From Clostridium sp. AN503 (GTDB lineage: Bacteria; Bacillota; Clostridia; Lachnospirales; Lachnospiraceae): 64,000 bases of DNA. The stretch is from the NCBI RefSeq assembly GCF_040719375.1, contig NZ_JBFDTP010000002.1, forward strand, positions 1,798,001 to 1,862,000. Direction: 5' to 3'. Below, piece after piece: positions 35,431 to 45,426 of the stretch. The notes below the pieces were generated by a model. The model had not been told where the DNA came from, made no database searches, and saw only the letters and a program-made list of their open reading frames with translations. Made by a program: the position numbers and the translations under genes. How positions within the stretch are numbered: position 1 is the first letter of the stretch; each line of letters opens with the position of its first letter.

Positions 35431-36606
35431 TTACTCGCTGCGCAGTGCGTCGATGGGATTTAGCTTCGCCGCCCGGCTTGCCGGCATATAGCCAAACAGC
35501 AGACCAATGCCTACAGAAACGCTGAAGGAGATGACCACCGCCGACGGAGTTGGCGCAGCGTCTAACCCTGCCACCGCCCCCACCGCGGAGGTCGCGACGC
35601 TCCCCAGAAAGATACCCATGACGCCGCCCAGGGAACTGGTCACCGCAGCTTCGATCACAAACTGCTGCATGATCACGCTCCGCCTGGCTCCCAGGGCTTT
35701 CCGGATCCCGATCTCCCGGGTGCGCTCCGTCACGGATACCAGCATGATATTCATGACGCCCACGCCCGCCACCAGCAGTGAGATCCCGGCGATGCCGCCC
35801 AGCCCGGCCGACACCATGGCGATCATGTCATTTAAGGAATCCAGCATCTCGCTCATGGCTGTCACTGTATACAGATCATCGTTCTTGAACTTTTCATAGA
35901 GGAAGGTCTCGATCAGGGATTTGTATTCCGCAGCATTGGTCAGATCGGTGATCGTGAACGTATAATTGTTGATATTGGCATTCCTCGCCATCTTTACAGC
36001 ACAGCTGTATGGCATCCAGACGAAATCATCGCTGCCGCCGTCGTCCATAACGTCCTCCTGCTGTTCCACGATCCCCACGACCTTAAATGCATATCCGTTG
36101 ATCTTGATAGTCTCTCCCCAGGCTTTCTCCGCGCTGCCGTACAGCTCATCTGCCACGTAAGCGCCGATGACGCACACCTTCTGCCTTGCCATAATATCTG
36201 CGTACTGGATGCTCCGCCCGTACTCCAGGTCCCAGTCCTTGATTCCGATATAATCCTCGCTGACCCCTGTGATGGAGGTCGCGCTCATAGAGTCATTTCC
36301 GTATTTTACAGTTCCGCTTACATTCACCGACGGCGACATGTGGGCAAACTCCGATGTGTGCTCTTCATAAAAAGCGTACATCTCATCTGCCGTGACAGAA
36401 CGGGAAGGCAGGTTGACCATATTGACCGAGATCTGATTGGTGCCCATGCTGGCAAAGCTCTCTGTCATATAGGACATATAGGCATTGACCAGACTGACCA
36501 GGATGATCACCGAGGCGACGCCGATGATGATGCCCAGCATAGTCAGAAAGGACCGCATCTTGTTGCTCCATATACTTTTGACCGCCAGCTTAAATGATTG
36601 CAGCAT
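35431..36606 (-). CDS. MacB/FtsX-like ABC permease
   Basis: The 391-residue protein has an N-terminal membrane helix (SFLTMLGIIIGVASVIILV), a large extracellular MacB-type domain (about 45-260) and three C-terminal helices (about 270-390) with the FtsX motif RTREIGIRKALGA. It overlaps the ATPase end by 17 nt. With the ATPase and adaptor it forms an exporter of peptides, antibiotics or lipids. Confidence 0.93.
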   Translation of the reverse strand: MLQSFKLAVKSIWSNKMRSFLTMLGIIIGVASVIILVSLVNAYMSYMTESFASMGTNQISVNMVNLPSRSVTADEMYAFYEEHTSEFAHMSPSVNVSGTVKYGNDSMSATSITGVSEDYIGIKDWDLEYGRSIQYADIMARQKVCVIGAYVADELYGSAEKAWGETIKINGYAFKVVGIVEQQEDVMDDGGSDDFVWMPYSCAVKMARNANINNYTFTITDLTNAAEYKSLIETFLYEKFKNDDLYTVTAMSEMLDSLNDMIAMVSAGLGGIAGISLLVAGVGVMNIMLVSVTERTREIGIRKALGARRSVIMQQFVIEAAVTSSLGGVMGIFLGSVATSAVGAVAGLDAAPTPSAVVISFSVSVGIGLLFGYMPASRAAKLNPIDALRSE

Positions 36607-37297
36607 ATTCTCTCACATCCCCGCTAAAATTGATCTTGCCATCGTGAATCCGCACCACCCGCTTTGCCTCCATGGCAATGGAGCTGTCATGGGTGATCAT
36701 CACAATCGTGTTGCCCTCCTCATTAAGCTCCTTTAAGAAATCCAACACATCCCGGCTGGTCTTTGAATCCAGCGCGCCTGTCGGCTCGTCTGCCAGGATC
36801 AGGGACGGACTCCCTGCCAGTGCACGGGCAATGGACACCCTCTGCTGTTGTCCGCCGGACAGCTGGGACGGATGATTCTTCCATTTATCTGCAAGCCCTA
36901 CCCGCTCTAAGGACTGCATGGCGCGCTCCCGCCGTTCCTCCTTGGGAATCTTCGCATACAGCAGGGGCAGCTCCACATTTTCCAGAAGGTTGGACTTGGG
37001 GAGCAGGTTATACTGCTGGAAGATAAATCCGATCATCCGGTTTCGGATCTCCGCCAGCTGGTCGTCGCTCATCTGGTCCACATCCTCACCGCCAAGCAGG
37101 TATGTACCGGAGGTAGGGACATCCAGCGCTCCAATGATGTTCATCAGCGTAGATTTTCCGCTGCCCGACTTTCCGACAATCGCGGTAAATTCTCCCCGGT
37201 CAATGGTCAGAGTGATACCGTCATTGGCACGGACTTCTTCAGAACCCATCTGGTATATTTTATAAATGTCAGTCAACTCAATAAGTGGCTTTGCCAT
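36590..37297 (-). CDS. MacB/LolD-like ABC ATPase
   Basis: The 235-residue ATPase has Walker A GKSGSGKSTLMN, signature LSGGQQQRVSIARAL and Walker B LILADEPTGALD, plus the H-loop ITHDSS. AAGGAG precedes the start. It drives the FtsX-like permease downstream. Confidence 0.95.
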   Translation of the reverse strand: MAKPLIELTDIYKIYQMGSEEVRANDGITLTIDRGEFTAIVGKSGSGKSTLMNIIGALDVPTSGTYLLGGEDVDQMSDDQLAEIRNRMIGFIFQQYNLLPKSNLLENVELPLLYAKIPKEERRERAMQSLERVGLADKWKNHPSQLSGGQQQRVSIARALAGSPSLILADEPTGALDSKTSRDVLDFLKELNEEGNTIVMITHDSSIAMEAKRVVRIHDGKINFSGDVREYAAII

Positions 37298-37342
37298 AAC
37301 TTTCCTCTCCTTCTGCCTCCGCCCTTGTACAGATTCTTGTTC

Positions 37343-39118
37343 TTAAGGCATACCGCCGCCCTGGCTACCTCTGCCGCCCTGGCCGCCGCCGGGAGCTCCA
37401 CCGCCCTGACTGCCGGGTGCGCCGCCACCCTGGCTTCCGGGTGCGCCCATCACGCCCATCTGGAACATGGAAGCATTATTTTTAGAGGACTCAGACACAT
37501 AGATCACATCCCCCTCCGACAGCCCGCTCAATATCTGGACGTAGCTGTCACTGGTCAGCCCGGTCTCTACCTCCACGGCCTTAAAGCCTGCCGGAACACC
37601 GCCCTGGGCCTCCGTCGCCGTATCATCCTTCACGTACACCCGGTTCCCCCTCATCAGGGAATCCACCGGGATCATCAGAGTATCCTCTGCTTCATCCAGA
37701 ATGATAACCCCGTCCACATTCATACCCGGAAGCAGGTCCCCCACTTCATCCAGGGTAACAGTCACCGGGTAATTGGTGACTCCGTTAGACTGGGAGCTCT
37801 CCAGGCTGATATTGGTGACCGTGCCGGTAAATGTTTTTCCCTCGACCGCATCTGCGGTCACCTTCACCTTCTGCCCGACCTTCACCTTCCGAACGTCCAG
37901 CTCGTCTACAGACATTTGGAAGGTCACCTCTGACAGGTCATAGATGACCGCCATGGTGGCTGCGGTACTTCCGGAGCTTTTGCTGATATTATCCCCCGCT
38001 TTTACGCTCTTGGTGATAACCTGCCCGGAGATCGGCGCTGTGATGGTGTAATTGTCGTAGCTGTCCTGAGTAGAATCCACCTTGCTCTGTGCCGATTCCA
38101 CCTTTTCCTGTGCAGAGTCCACAGCATCCTTGAAGCTGCGCAGGATATCCTCCACATCCTTACTTTTGATCCGGAATATGGGCGTGCCGACTGTCACATA
38201 ATCCCCCTCATGTACCAGAAGCGCCTCCACCTCCACGCCGCTGCCGCCTGACAGCTCCGCCTGCATTGTGGTATTGGTGATCGGCTCAAAGCTGCCCTCC
38301 AGGGCGCTCAAAAATCCTCCAATATTGACCACGCCCGTATGACTTGTGGTCAACCCTCCGGGATTGGCCACCTCCAGGGTCACATACCGCACCATCCGTC
38401 CTCCGTCCAGCACCTCATCCATATTGCTGACCGCAGTCACTACGCCTGCAAGCTGCTCCTCCGTATCTGCCAGGGTAATGACCCCCTGGTTCCCAACCCC
38501 GATGAGCGCCGCCTCGCCGGACAGAAACGGCGCTTTCACCTTCATGATCTGGTCGTTGTATATATCTGCCAGACTGGTATTGGAGCTGACCTTGTCACCC
38601 ACATCGATGTTTAACTTCTGTATAAAGCCGGTCCGGGTGGATTTATAAGTATTCCCGCTGTAATCACTCTGAGCTTCCTGGTAATCCTCCAGGGCCTGCT
38701 GGTAGCTGTTATTGGCCCGCTGCAGGGAGTTGTTTGCTGAGGTGACTTCTGATTCCATGGAGGAAACATCGATCTGGTAGAGCACCTGATCCTTTACAAC
38801 CTGATCCCCCTCCTCAAAATCCGCCGATACCACCTCTCCCTCCACCAGGGACGTGATGCTGTAGGTATCCTTTGGGGAAATAGTGCCCGAAGAGGTCAGC
38901 TCCGAAGTCAAGGTCCCCCTCGTCACCACAGATGTATTTTTTGCCTCCGCTTCAGCGCCGGCCTGCTTTGCTTTTCTGGAATAATTCTGCCAGAACAGGG
39001 CGCCCCCGATCACTGCGATCAACAACACACCTGTCAAAAAGATCCATTTCCCGCTTTTACCGTTCTTCCTGCGCTTTGCCGGTGTTTTTGCGTCCTGATT
39101 CTTGTTCTGCTTCCACAT
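37343..39118 (-). CDS. Membrane fusion protein with duplicated lipoyl/coiled-coil unit
   Basis: The 591-residue protein has a membrane anchor (about 27-45), then a lipoyl-like half with a short coiled coil (about 85-190). A second lipoyl-like unit with another coiled coil follows (about 290-395; AQEKVESAQSKVDSTQDSY), then a beta barrel and membrane-proximal domain (about 400-540). The tail is rich in Gly, Gln and Ser (GAPGSQGGG repeats, about 555-591). Typical MacA proteins are near 370-400 residues with one such unit. It would link the ABC exporter to the cell wall. Confidence 0.88.
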   Translation of the reverse strand: MWKQNKNQDAKTPAKRRKNGKSGKWIFLTGVLLIAVIGGALFWQNYSRKAKQAGAEAEAKNTSVVTRGTLTSELTSSGTISPKDTYSITSLVEGEVVSADFEEGDQVVKDQVLYQIDVSSMESEVTSANNSLQRANNSYQQALEDYQEAQSDYSGNTYKSTRTGFIQKLNIDVGDKVSSNTSLADIYNDQIMKVKAPFLSGEAALIGVGNQGVITLADTEEQLAGVVTAVSNMDEVLDGGRMVRYVTLEVANPGGLTTSHTGVVNIGGFLSALEGSFEPITNTTMQAELSGGSGVEVEALLVHEGDYVTVGTPIFRIKSKDVEDILRSFKDAVDSAQEKVESAQSKVDSTQDSYDNYTITAPISGQVITKSVKAGDNISKSSGSTAATMAVIYDLSEVTFQMSVDELDVRKVKVGQKVKVTADAVEGKTFTGTVTNISLESSQSNGVTNYPVTVTLDEVGDLLPGMNVDGVIILDEAEDTLMIPVDSLMRGNRVYVKDDTATEAQGGVPAGFKAVEVETGLTSDSYVQILSGLSEGDVIYVSESSKNNASMFQMGVMGAPGSQGGGAPGSQGGGAPGGGQGGRGSQGGGMP

Positions 39119-39133
39119 GGTTTCGCTCTCCTG

Positions 39134-40258
39134 TTAATCTTCCACATAGTCAATCACGGTGTAGGTCACATCTCCCTCGGCGTTCGTAGTCTTTTCGCAG
39201 ATCAGGGTCACCGTATCCCCCACGCGCAGAGAACCGTAGACAGAAAATGCAAACTGCATCTCTGAATTGCCCAGCTTGAACTCCTGGTCCTCATCACCGT
39301 CCAAATATACCGATGTGGGCGTCATCACGTCCGTTGAATTATAGTAAATGCTGGTGACCTCCCCCCGCACGGCACAGCGCCCGTTCTGCACGCCATCCCC
39401 GTCGTCGTCCGCCACATACGCCCACACGGTCTTCGCCGACTGGTTGTAGTAGATCACCACGTAGCTGCCAGACAGCACACTCTTTAAGGAATCATACGAA
39501 GATGCTTCCCCGTCAATAAAAATACTCGCCTCCTGCACATTGAACGGAATATAGTTGCCCAGCTGATGGCCCTTGGGAATCAGCTTCGGTCCCTTCAGGC
39601 TGGAATCCGCCAGCCCGATGGGATTGATCTCCCCGTCAGAATTGACCTCACATCCAAGCACGGTGGCATATACCTTCCCTCCGGATTTCATCTCCGTCTT
39701 GAGAAGATTATAAAACAGGTTTACGCAGTCGGTTTTTGTGAGAACCTCCGCTGGCTGCCGGTCCAGGTCCTCATTCAGATCCAGAGAGTAGAACAGGGAC
39801 ATCCGCGCACCGGATACATCCCCGGTAAAATCCTCATCTGTATACCCCAGCAGCGCCAGTACGCCGCGTACGGCCTCCTTCAGTGTGACAGGCTGGTCCG
39901 GCCGAAACTGTCCGCCCAGATAGCCGACCATCCATTTCTGCTCTGCAGCGATCCGGATGCTCGCCGCATTTTCGTTCTCCGCCGGCACATCTGCATATAC
40001 CGATACCTGGCTTGCGGACGGCAGGTAATCCCGATACGTCGATGCGCCAACCAGCATTTTGGCAAATTCTCCCCGCGTCACCTGCCGGTCCATGTCCGTG
40101 CTGGTATTAGCCATGATACCGGAAATGCCGATCACCCGCTTCCGGTAATCCAGGTTGCTGGTGTTGGCCCTGGCCGTTACCGGCGCTGCCGCCACAGACA
40201 CCACTGCCATAGCTGCAGTCACGAATGCCATAGCTGCCGCAGTCTCTCTCTGATTCAT
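39134..40258 (-). CDS. S-layer homology (SLH) domain protein
   Basis: The 374-residue secreted protein has a signal peptide (about 1-31) and two SLH-like segments (about 38-130; VTRGEFAKMLV and LKEAVRGVLALLGYTDEDF). The rest is a beta-rich region with FIDGEASSYDSLKSVLSGSYVVIYY. SLH domains bind pyruvylated wall polymers. It is the first gene of the exporter operon, which suggests that the exporter complex contacts the wall. AAGGAG precedes the start. Confidence 0.85.
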   Translation of the reverse strand: MNQRETAAAMAFVTAAMAVVSVAAAPVTARANTSNLDYRKRVIGISGIMANTSTDMDRQVTRGEFAKMLVGASTYRDYLPSASQVSVYADVPAENENAASIRIAAEQKWMVGYLGGQFRPDQPVTLKEAVRGVLALLGYTDEDFTGDVSGARMSLFYSLDLNEDLDRQPAEVLTKTDCVNLFYNLLKTEMKSGGKVYATVLGCEVNSDGEINPIGLADSSLKGPKLIPKGHQLGNYIPFNVQEASIFIDGEASSYDSLKSVLSGSYVVIYYNQSAKTVWAYVADDDGDGVQNGRCAVRGEVTSIYYNSTDVMTPTSVYLDGDEDQEFKLGNSEMQFAFSVYGSLRVGDTVTLICEKTTNAEGDVTYTVIDYVED

Positions 40259-40296
40259 ACATCAAACTCCTTTCGGAACTTCTGTTTTTATTGTTT

Positions 40297-40375
40297 TTTA
40301 TACTTTAACAGAATTTTGTGTTAAATTTGTGAGGATTTTCCAGTGACAGAGCGAAAAATTGTGAGGATTTTGTGA
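40297..40375 (-). promoter_or_regulatory. Promoter with tandem CTCACA repeats before the SLH-exporter operon
   Basis: On the minus strand TTTAAC (40320-40325), 17 nt and TATAAA (40297-40302) precede the SLH gene. Just upstream CTCACA recurs: two copies 11 nt apart (about 40364-40380), and one 31-32 nt from them inside AAAATCCTCACAA. An 11-nt tandem spacing beside the -35 is typical of OmpR/PhoB-family response regulators. No such regulator is in the window. Confidence 0.5.
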
Positions 40376-40408
40376 GAATTAAAATGATCATAAGAAGATG
40401 AGTTCCTG

Positions 40409-40465
40409 AAAAAACAAAAGAAGCATCCTGTAAGATCAAATAGAAATGACTTTACAAAATGCTTC
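40409..40465 (-). terminator. Terminator after mgsA
   Basis: GAAGCAT/ATGCTTC (40419-40425, 40459-40465) and an inner GTAAG/CTTTAC form an imperfect stem followed on the minus strand by TTTTGTTTTTT. Confidence 0.7.
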
Positions 40466-40505
40466 CTGAGTATATATCGCAGATACTGCAGCCTGGCAAG
40501 CCCTT

Positions 40506-40976
40506 TTACAGGGTCCTGGCGCGCTCCGCAATGCTTCTTTTAAAGTTGACCACTTCATGCTGATAATCCGTATTCATGAACTCCGAGGTGATCATGAAAT
40601 CGGCTGTCGCCTTGTTGATCGCCATAGGGATATCATAAACCTGAGCGATACGCATCAGCGCCTTGACATCCGGATCGTGAGGCTGCGCCGTCAGCGGATC
40701 GGAGAAGAACACCACAAAATCAATGACTCCCTCCACGATCTTGGCGCCGATCTGCTGGTCGCCGCCCAGCGGGCCGCTGTTGTACCCCTTGACCGTGAGC
40801 CCGGCCTGATCCGTGATCATCCTGGCTGTCGTCCCGGTACCGTAGAGGTTGTGATGCTTTAAGACCGCATAGTGCTCCTTGCACCATTCGATCAGTTTTG
40901 GCTTCTCGTTGTCATGGGCGATCAGCGCAATATCCTTCCTGGGGCCTATGGTAAATGTAATGTATTCGTCTGACAT
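40506..40976 (-). CDS. mgsA: Methylglyoxal synthase
   Basis: It converts dihydroxyacetone phosphate to methylglyoxal and phosphate, a bypass of lower glycolysis. The 156-residue protein has GTGTTARM and SGPLGGDQQIGA, the phosphate-binding and catalytic (Asp) regions, and DPLTAQPHDPDVKALMR. AAGGAG precedes the start. It follows ysxC but has a 103-nt gap. Confidence 0.95.
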   Translation of the reverse strand: MSDEYITFTIGPRKDIALIAHDNEKPKLIEWCKEHYAVLKHHNLYGTGTTARMITDQAGLTVKGYNSGPLGGDQQIGAKIVEGVIDFVVFFSDPLTAQPHDPDVKALMRIAQVYDIPMAINKATADFMITSEFMNTDYQHEVVNFKRSIAERARTL

Positions 40977-41079
40977 AATCTCATCTCCTTTTTAACGGGA
41001 TAACCTTCCCCGCTTTCTGTAACATACCACGCCTGGAAGTATCTTACAAGTAAAATTTCTGTAAACTGGCCATATCAGA

Positions 41080-41667
41080 CTAGATTTTCGCCATCCTCTC
41101 GATCAGCTCCCAGATCTCGTCACGGCCCTGTTTGGTCTCGGCGGAAAACGGGATCACGATACCGTCCTTTTCCACGCCCAATCCCTCCCGCACCATCTTC
41201 ACATGCTTGCTGACCTGGCTGCGCTTTAACTTATCCAGCTTGGTCGCCACGATCACCGGATGGTAACCGTTTGACACGATCCAGTCATACATCAGCTTGT
41301 CGTTGGATGACGGCTCGTGGCGGATGTCGATCAACAGAAACACGCATTTTAGCATGGCGGAATTTTTTAAATACCGCTCGATCATCTTGCCCCACTTGGC
41401 CTTCACCTCCACAGATACCTTGGCATAACCATATCCGGGCAGATCTACATAATAAAACGCATCGTTGATATTATAAAAATTGATCGTCTGGGTCTTGCCC
41501 GGCTGTGAGGAGGTCCTGGCAAGGGACTTCCGGTTCATCAGCGCATTGATCAGGGAGGACTTGCCCACGTTTGACTTGCCTGCAAAGGCAAATTCCGGGC
41601 AGGTGTTCTCCGGCAGCGTGCTGGTAATGCCGCAGACCGTCTCCAGTTCCACTTTTTTGATAACCAT
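41080..41667 (-). CDS. ysxC: Ribosome biogenesis GTPase YsxC/EngB
   Basis: The 195-residue GTPase acts in 50S subunit assembly. Motifs are G1 GKSNVGKSSLINAL, G3 DLPGYG and G4 TKLDKL. It directly follows lon with 24 nt between, the usual Firmicute order. Confidence 0.96.
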   Translation of the reverse strand: MVIKKVELETVCGITSTLPENTCPEFAFAGKSNVGKSSLINALMNRKSLARTSSQPGKTQTINFYNINDAFYYVDLPGYGYAKVSVEVKAKWGKMIERYLKNSAMLKCVFLLIDIRHEPSSNDKLMYDWIVSNGYHPVIVATKLDKLKRSQVSKHVKMVREGLGVEKDGIVIPFSAETKQGRDEIWELIERMAKI

Positions 41668-41691
41668 ATTCAGTTCCTCTCCCGCCGGGCT

Positions 41692-44001
41692 CTATACCAG
41701 CGCTTCCTTAAGCACCTCTTCCATATTTTTCACGAAAATAATAGTAAGGCCGCCGGTGATCTCCTTTGACAGCTCCGCAATATCGGATCGGTTCTTATCC
41801 GGCACCAGCACCGTCTTCATGTGTGCCATCTTTGCCGCCAGGATCTTCTCCTTTAAGCCGCCAATAGGCAGGACACGCCCGTGCAGAGTGATCTCCCCTG
41901 TCATGGCCAGCTTGGCATTCACCTTGCGGTCCACCACTGCTGACAGCATGGCGGTCGCCATGGTAATGCCTGCGGACGGACCGTCCTTGGGCACCGCGCC
42001 CTCAGGAATGTGGATATGGATGTCATGATGCTCGAAATAATCATCAGCAACCTGATACTGAGGGCATACGGACCGGACATAAGTCAGGGCAGTCTGGGCA
42101 GATTCCTTCATCACATCGCCCATCTGTCCGGTCAGCTTAAGCTCGCCTTTTCCAGGCATCACATTGACCTCGATCTGCAGGGTATCGCCCCCCACGCTGG
42201 TCCAGGCCAGGCCGCGGACGATCCCGACCTCATCCTCCTCATTGGCGTCCTCAAAGGTGACCTTCTCTTTGCCTAAGTATTTCTCCAGGCTGTTCTCCGT
42301 CACCCTGATGACTTTCTTTTTATTCTCCAAAAACTCCCGCGCTGCCTTACGGCAGATATCCCCGATGCGGCGTTCCAGATTGCGGACGCCGGCTTCCCGG
42401 GTGTAATTATGGATGATCTTCTTTAAAGCGCCGTCCGAAAACGTCACCTGCTCCTCCGTCAGCCCGTTGCGCTCCAGCTGTTTTCCCAGCAGATAGTTGC
42501 GGGCAATGTGGAACTTCTCGTTCTCCGTATAGCTGCCCACCTCGATGACCTCCATACGGTCCAGGAGAGGTCCTGGTATGGTCTGGGTCGTATTGGCTGT
42601 AGCGATGAACAGTACGTTCGACAGGTTGATGGGCACCTCCACGTAGTGGTCGCGGAACTTGACGTTCTGCTCCCCGTCCAGCACCTCTAAGAGCGCAGAG
42701 GAGGTGTCTCCCTTATAATCGCTGCTGACCTTGTCGATCTCATCAAGCAGAAGCAGCGGGTTTGAAACCCCTGCCTGTCTGAGTCCGTCCACCAGACGTC
42801 CCGGCATGGCTCCCACATAGGTTTTCCGGTGACCACGGATCTCAGCCTCGTCCCGGACGCCGCCCAGGCTGATGCGGACGTATTTTTTATTCAATGCCCG
42901 TGCCACAGAACGGGCGATGGAGGTCTTGCCGGTCCCTGGAGGGCCCACCAGACAGATGATCGGGCTGCTGCCTTTTTTCGTAAGGATACGGACAGCCAGA
43001 TATTCCAGCACCCGTTCCTTGACCTTCTCAAGGCCATAATGGTCTTCTTCCAGGATCTCCTCCGCATGTTTTAGATCATTGTTGTCCTTAGAGACCTTAT
43101 TCCAGGGCAGCTCTAAAAGGGTCTCTATGTATGTGCGCAGCACATTGCCCTCCTGGCTTCCGCCCGGCAGTCCTTTAAACCGGTCGATCTCTTTTTTCAG
43201 CTTGTCCTTGACTTCCTTATCCGCCTTCAGGCTCTTTAGCTGCTTTTCATATTCGTCTGCATCGGACACCGGGTCCTCTCCCAGCTCCTCGCGGATGATC
43301 TTCATCTGTTCCCGCAGGATGTATTCCTTCTGGTTCTGGTCGATGCTCTCCTTGACCTTGTCCTGGAACTCCTTTCGGATGCGGGAGATCTCGATCTCAT
43401 TGACCAGATTGGACACCAGCACCTCATAGCGCTCTGACGCGCTTCCAGCGTCTAAATACTCCTGGCGCACGGTATAGTCCCAGGGAAGCTCGCTTGCAAG
43501 CTGGAGCATCAAGGTTTCCAGGTCATTGCCCATCAGGATGTTGGGCAGCACCTCCTTGGCAAACTTGGGATGCTGGCGGCCGTACTCCTCCGCCTTATCC
43601 TTCAGGACCCGCGTCATCGCCTCTCCTGTCACATAATCCACATCCGGTTCCCGGACTCCTGTCTCAAGGACCTCTCCGATCAGGGCAGGCTCCTCCGAAT
43701 CCAGGGCCAGCAGCTCCGCGCGGCCCATACCTTCCACCATGACACGCACAATCCCGCCCGGCATCTTTACAAGCTGCTTGATATGGGCAACCGTGCCCAC
43801 ATGGTAAAGCTGGTCCAGATCCGGATTCTGGTCATCCGGGTTCAGCTGTGTGACCAGACAGATCTTCTGATCGCTGACCATGGCTTTCTCCACAGCCGCC
43901 ACCGACTTGGCGCGGCTGATATCAAAACTCACCGTCATATGCGGGAGGACCGTCAGTCCCCTCAGCGCTATGACCGGCATTGTCATAATTGTATCTTCCA
44001 T
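41692..44001 (-). CDS. lon: ATP-dependent Lon protease
   Basis: The 769-residue protease has the N-terminal Lon substrate domain (about 1-200), the AAA+ module with Walker A GPPGTGKTSIA and Walker B LLLLDEIDK, and the C-terminal protease with the catalytic Ser in PKDGPSAGITMATAM and a Lys about 43 residues later. It degrades misfolded proteins in the cytosol. AGGAGG precedes the ATG. It lies between clpX and ysxC. Confidence 0.97.
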   Translation of the reverse strand: MEDTIMTMPVIALRGLTVLPHMTVSFDISRAKSVAAVEKAMVSDQKICLVTQLNPDDQNPDLDQLYHVGTVAHIKQLVKMPGGIVRVMVEGMGRAELLALDSEEPALIGEVLETGVREPDVDYVTGEAMTRVLKDKAEEYGRQHPKFAKEVLPNILMGNDLETLMLQLASELPWDYTVRQEYLDAGSASERYEVLVSNLVNEIEISRIRKEFQDKVKESIDQNQKEYILREQMKIIREELGEDPVSDADEYEKQLKSLKADKEVKDKLKKEIDRFKGLPGGSQEGNVLRTYIETLLELPWNKVSKDNNDLKHAEEILEEDHYGLEKVKERVLEYLAVRILTKKGSSPIICLVGPPGTGKTSIARSVARALNKKYVRISLGGVRDEAEIRGHRKTYVGAMPGRLVDGLRQAGVSNPLLLLDEIDKVSSDYKGDTSSALLEVLDGEQNVKFRDHYVEVPINLSNVLFIATANTTQTIPGPLLDRMEVIEVGSYTENEKFHIARNYLLGKQLERNGLTEEQVTFSDGALKKIIHNYTREAGVRNLERRIGDICRKAAREFLENKKKVIRVTENSLEKYLGKEKVTFEDANEEDEVGIVRGLAWTSVGGDTLQIEVNVMPGKGELKLTGQMGDVMKESAQTALTYVRSVCPQYQVADDYFEHHDIHIHIPEGAVPKDGPSAGITMATAMLSAVVDRKVNAKLAMTGEITLHGRVLPIGGLKEKILAAKMAHMKTVLVPDKNRSDIAELSKEITGGLTIIFVKNMEEVLKEALV

Positions 44002-44076
44002 CCATATCCTCCTAAAATTTCCTATGTGTAAAAACGCGAAATGGGAGCTTCCGCCCCCATCTCATCCGTCAAATCG

Positions 44077-45378
44077 TCAGGCGATCTCGCCTGGTTTCTC
44101 TTTTTTCAGTCTCTGGGAGAGTGTTTTGCGCGGCACAGCCGTATCACGATATACCAGCTCCGCCTCCCCTGTCTTATCCACCACTTCTTTTGTAATGGTA
44201 CAGATGCCTACGTTGCTGTCGGATGGGATCTCATACATCAGATCCATCATGACAGATTCCAGAATGGAACGCAGGCCCCTGGCGCCGGTCTTCCTCTCCA
44301 CGGCGAGCCTTGCAACTTCCTCAAGCGCTTCCTCCGTAAACTCCAGCTTCACATCATCCAGCTCAAACAGCTTCTGGTACTGCTTTAACAGGGCATTCTT
44401 CGGCTCCGACAGAATCTTCACCAGAGCTTTCTCATCCAGAAGATCCAGGGATACGGTCACCGGCACACGCCCGATGAATTCCGGGATCAGTCCAAACTTC
44501 ACCAGATCCTGCGGCTCCGCCTTGCGCAGAAGCTCGTCGATATCCGTCTTGTTCTTATCCACCACCTCGGCGTTGAACCCGATGGAACCGGCGCTCAAGC
44601 GGCTCTCAATGATCTTCTCCAGCCCGTCAAAGGCGCCTCCGCAGATAAACAGGATGTTGGTGGTATCAATCTGTAAAAGTTCCTGGTGAGGATGCTTCCT
44701 GCCGCCCTGAGGCGGAACGCTTGCCACCGTGCCCTCCAGGATCTTAAGGAGCGCCTGCTGTACTCCCTCGCCCGATACATCACGGGTGATGGATACATTC
44801 TCGGATTTCTTGGTGATCTTGTCTATCTCGTCAATATATATGATTCCATACTCCGCTTTACTGATATCGTAATCTGCCGACTGGATCAGCTTCAGCAGGA
44901 TATTCTCCACATCCTCGCCCACATATCCGGCCTCCGTCAGGGCCGTGGCGTCTGCGATGGCAAACGGCACGTTCAGCACCTTCGCAAGGGTCTGGGCCAG
45001 GTAGGTCTTGCCGGAACCGGTGGGTCCCAGCAGCAGGATATTGCTCTTTTGTACGTCCACATCCAGGTTCTTCCCGGAGGTGATACGTTTATAGTGATTA
45101 TATACGGCTACAGACAGGACTTTCTTGGCTGCATCCTGTCCAATGACATAATCGTCCAGGAACGCCTTGATCTCCTTTGGTTTGAGCAGGTTAATGCTGT
45201 CCAGATCCGGTCCGCTCTCCTCGTGCTCGTCAAATTCTTCCTCCAGAATCTCCGCACAAAGATCAATACATTCATCACAAATGTAAACATTGTTGGACCC
45301 GGCGATCAGCTTTTTCACCTGATCCTGGCTCTTTCCGCAGAATGAGCATCTGACTCTGTCATCTATTCTGTTCGGCAT
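44077..45378 (-). CDS. clpX: ATP-dependent Clp protease ATPase subunit ClpX
   Basis: ClpX unfolds substrates and feeds them to ClpP. The 433-residue protein has the N-terminal C4 zinc domain (CSFCGKSQDQV...CDECIDLC), Walker A GPTGSGKTYLAQ, Walker B IIYIDEIDK and the ClpP-docking IGF loop (GSIGFNAEV). clpP lies 48 nt upstream. Confidence 0.97.
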   Translation of the reverse strand: MPNRIDDRVRCSFCGKSQDQVKKLIAGSNNVYICDECIDLCAEILEEEFDEHEESGPDLDSINLLKPKEIKAFLDDYVIGQDAAKKVLSVAVYNHYKRITSGKNLDVDVQKSNILLLGPTGSGKTYLAQTLAKVLNVPFAIADATALTEAGYVGEDVENILLKLIQSADYDISKAEYGIIYIDEIDKITKKSENVSITRDVSGEGVQQALLKILEGTVASVPPQGGRKHPHQELLQIDTTNILFICGGAFDGLEKIIESRLSAGSIGFNAEVVDKNKTDIDELLRKAEPQDLVKFGLIPEFIGRVPVTVSLDLLDEKALVKILSEPKNALLKQYQKLFELDDVKLEFTEEALEEVARLAVERKTGARGLRSILESVMMDLMYEIPSDSNVGICTITKEVVDKTGEAELVYRDTAVPRKTLSQRLKKEKPGEIA

Positions 45379-45426
45379 GTCGGTATCCCTCTATCCTTTC
45401 TTTTTGCTGCTGCAAAGACGGACGGC

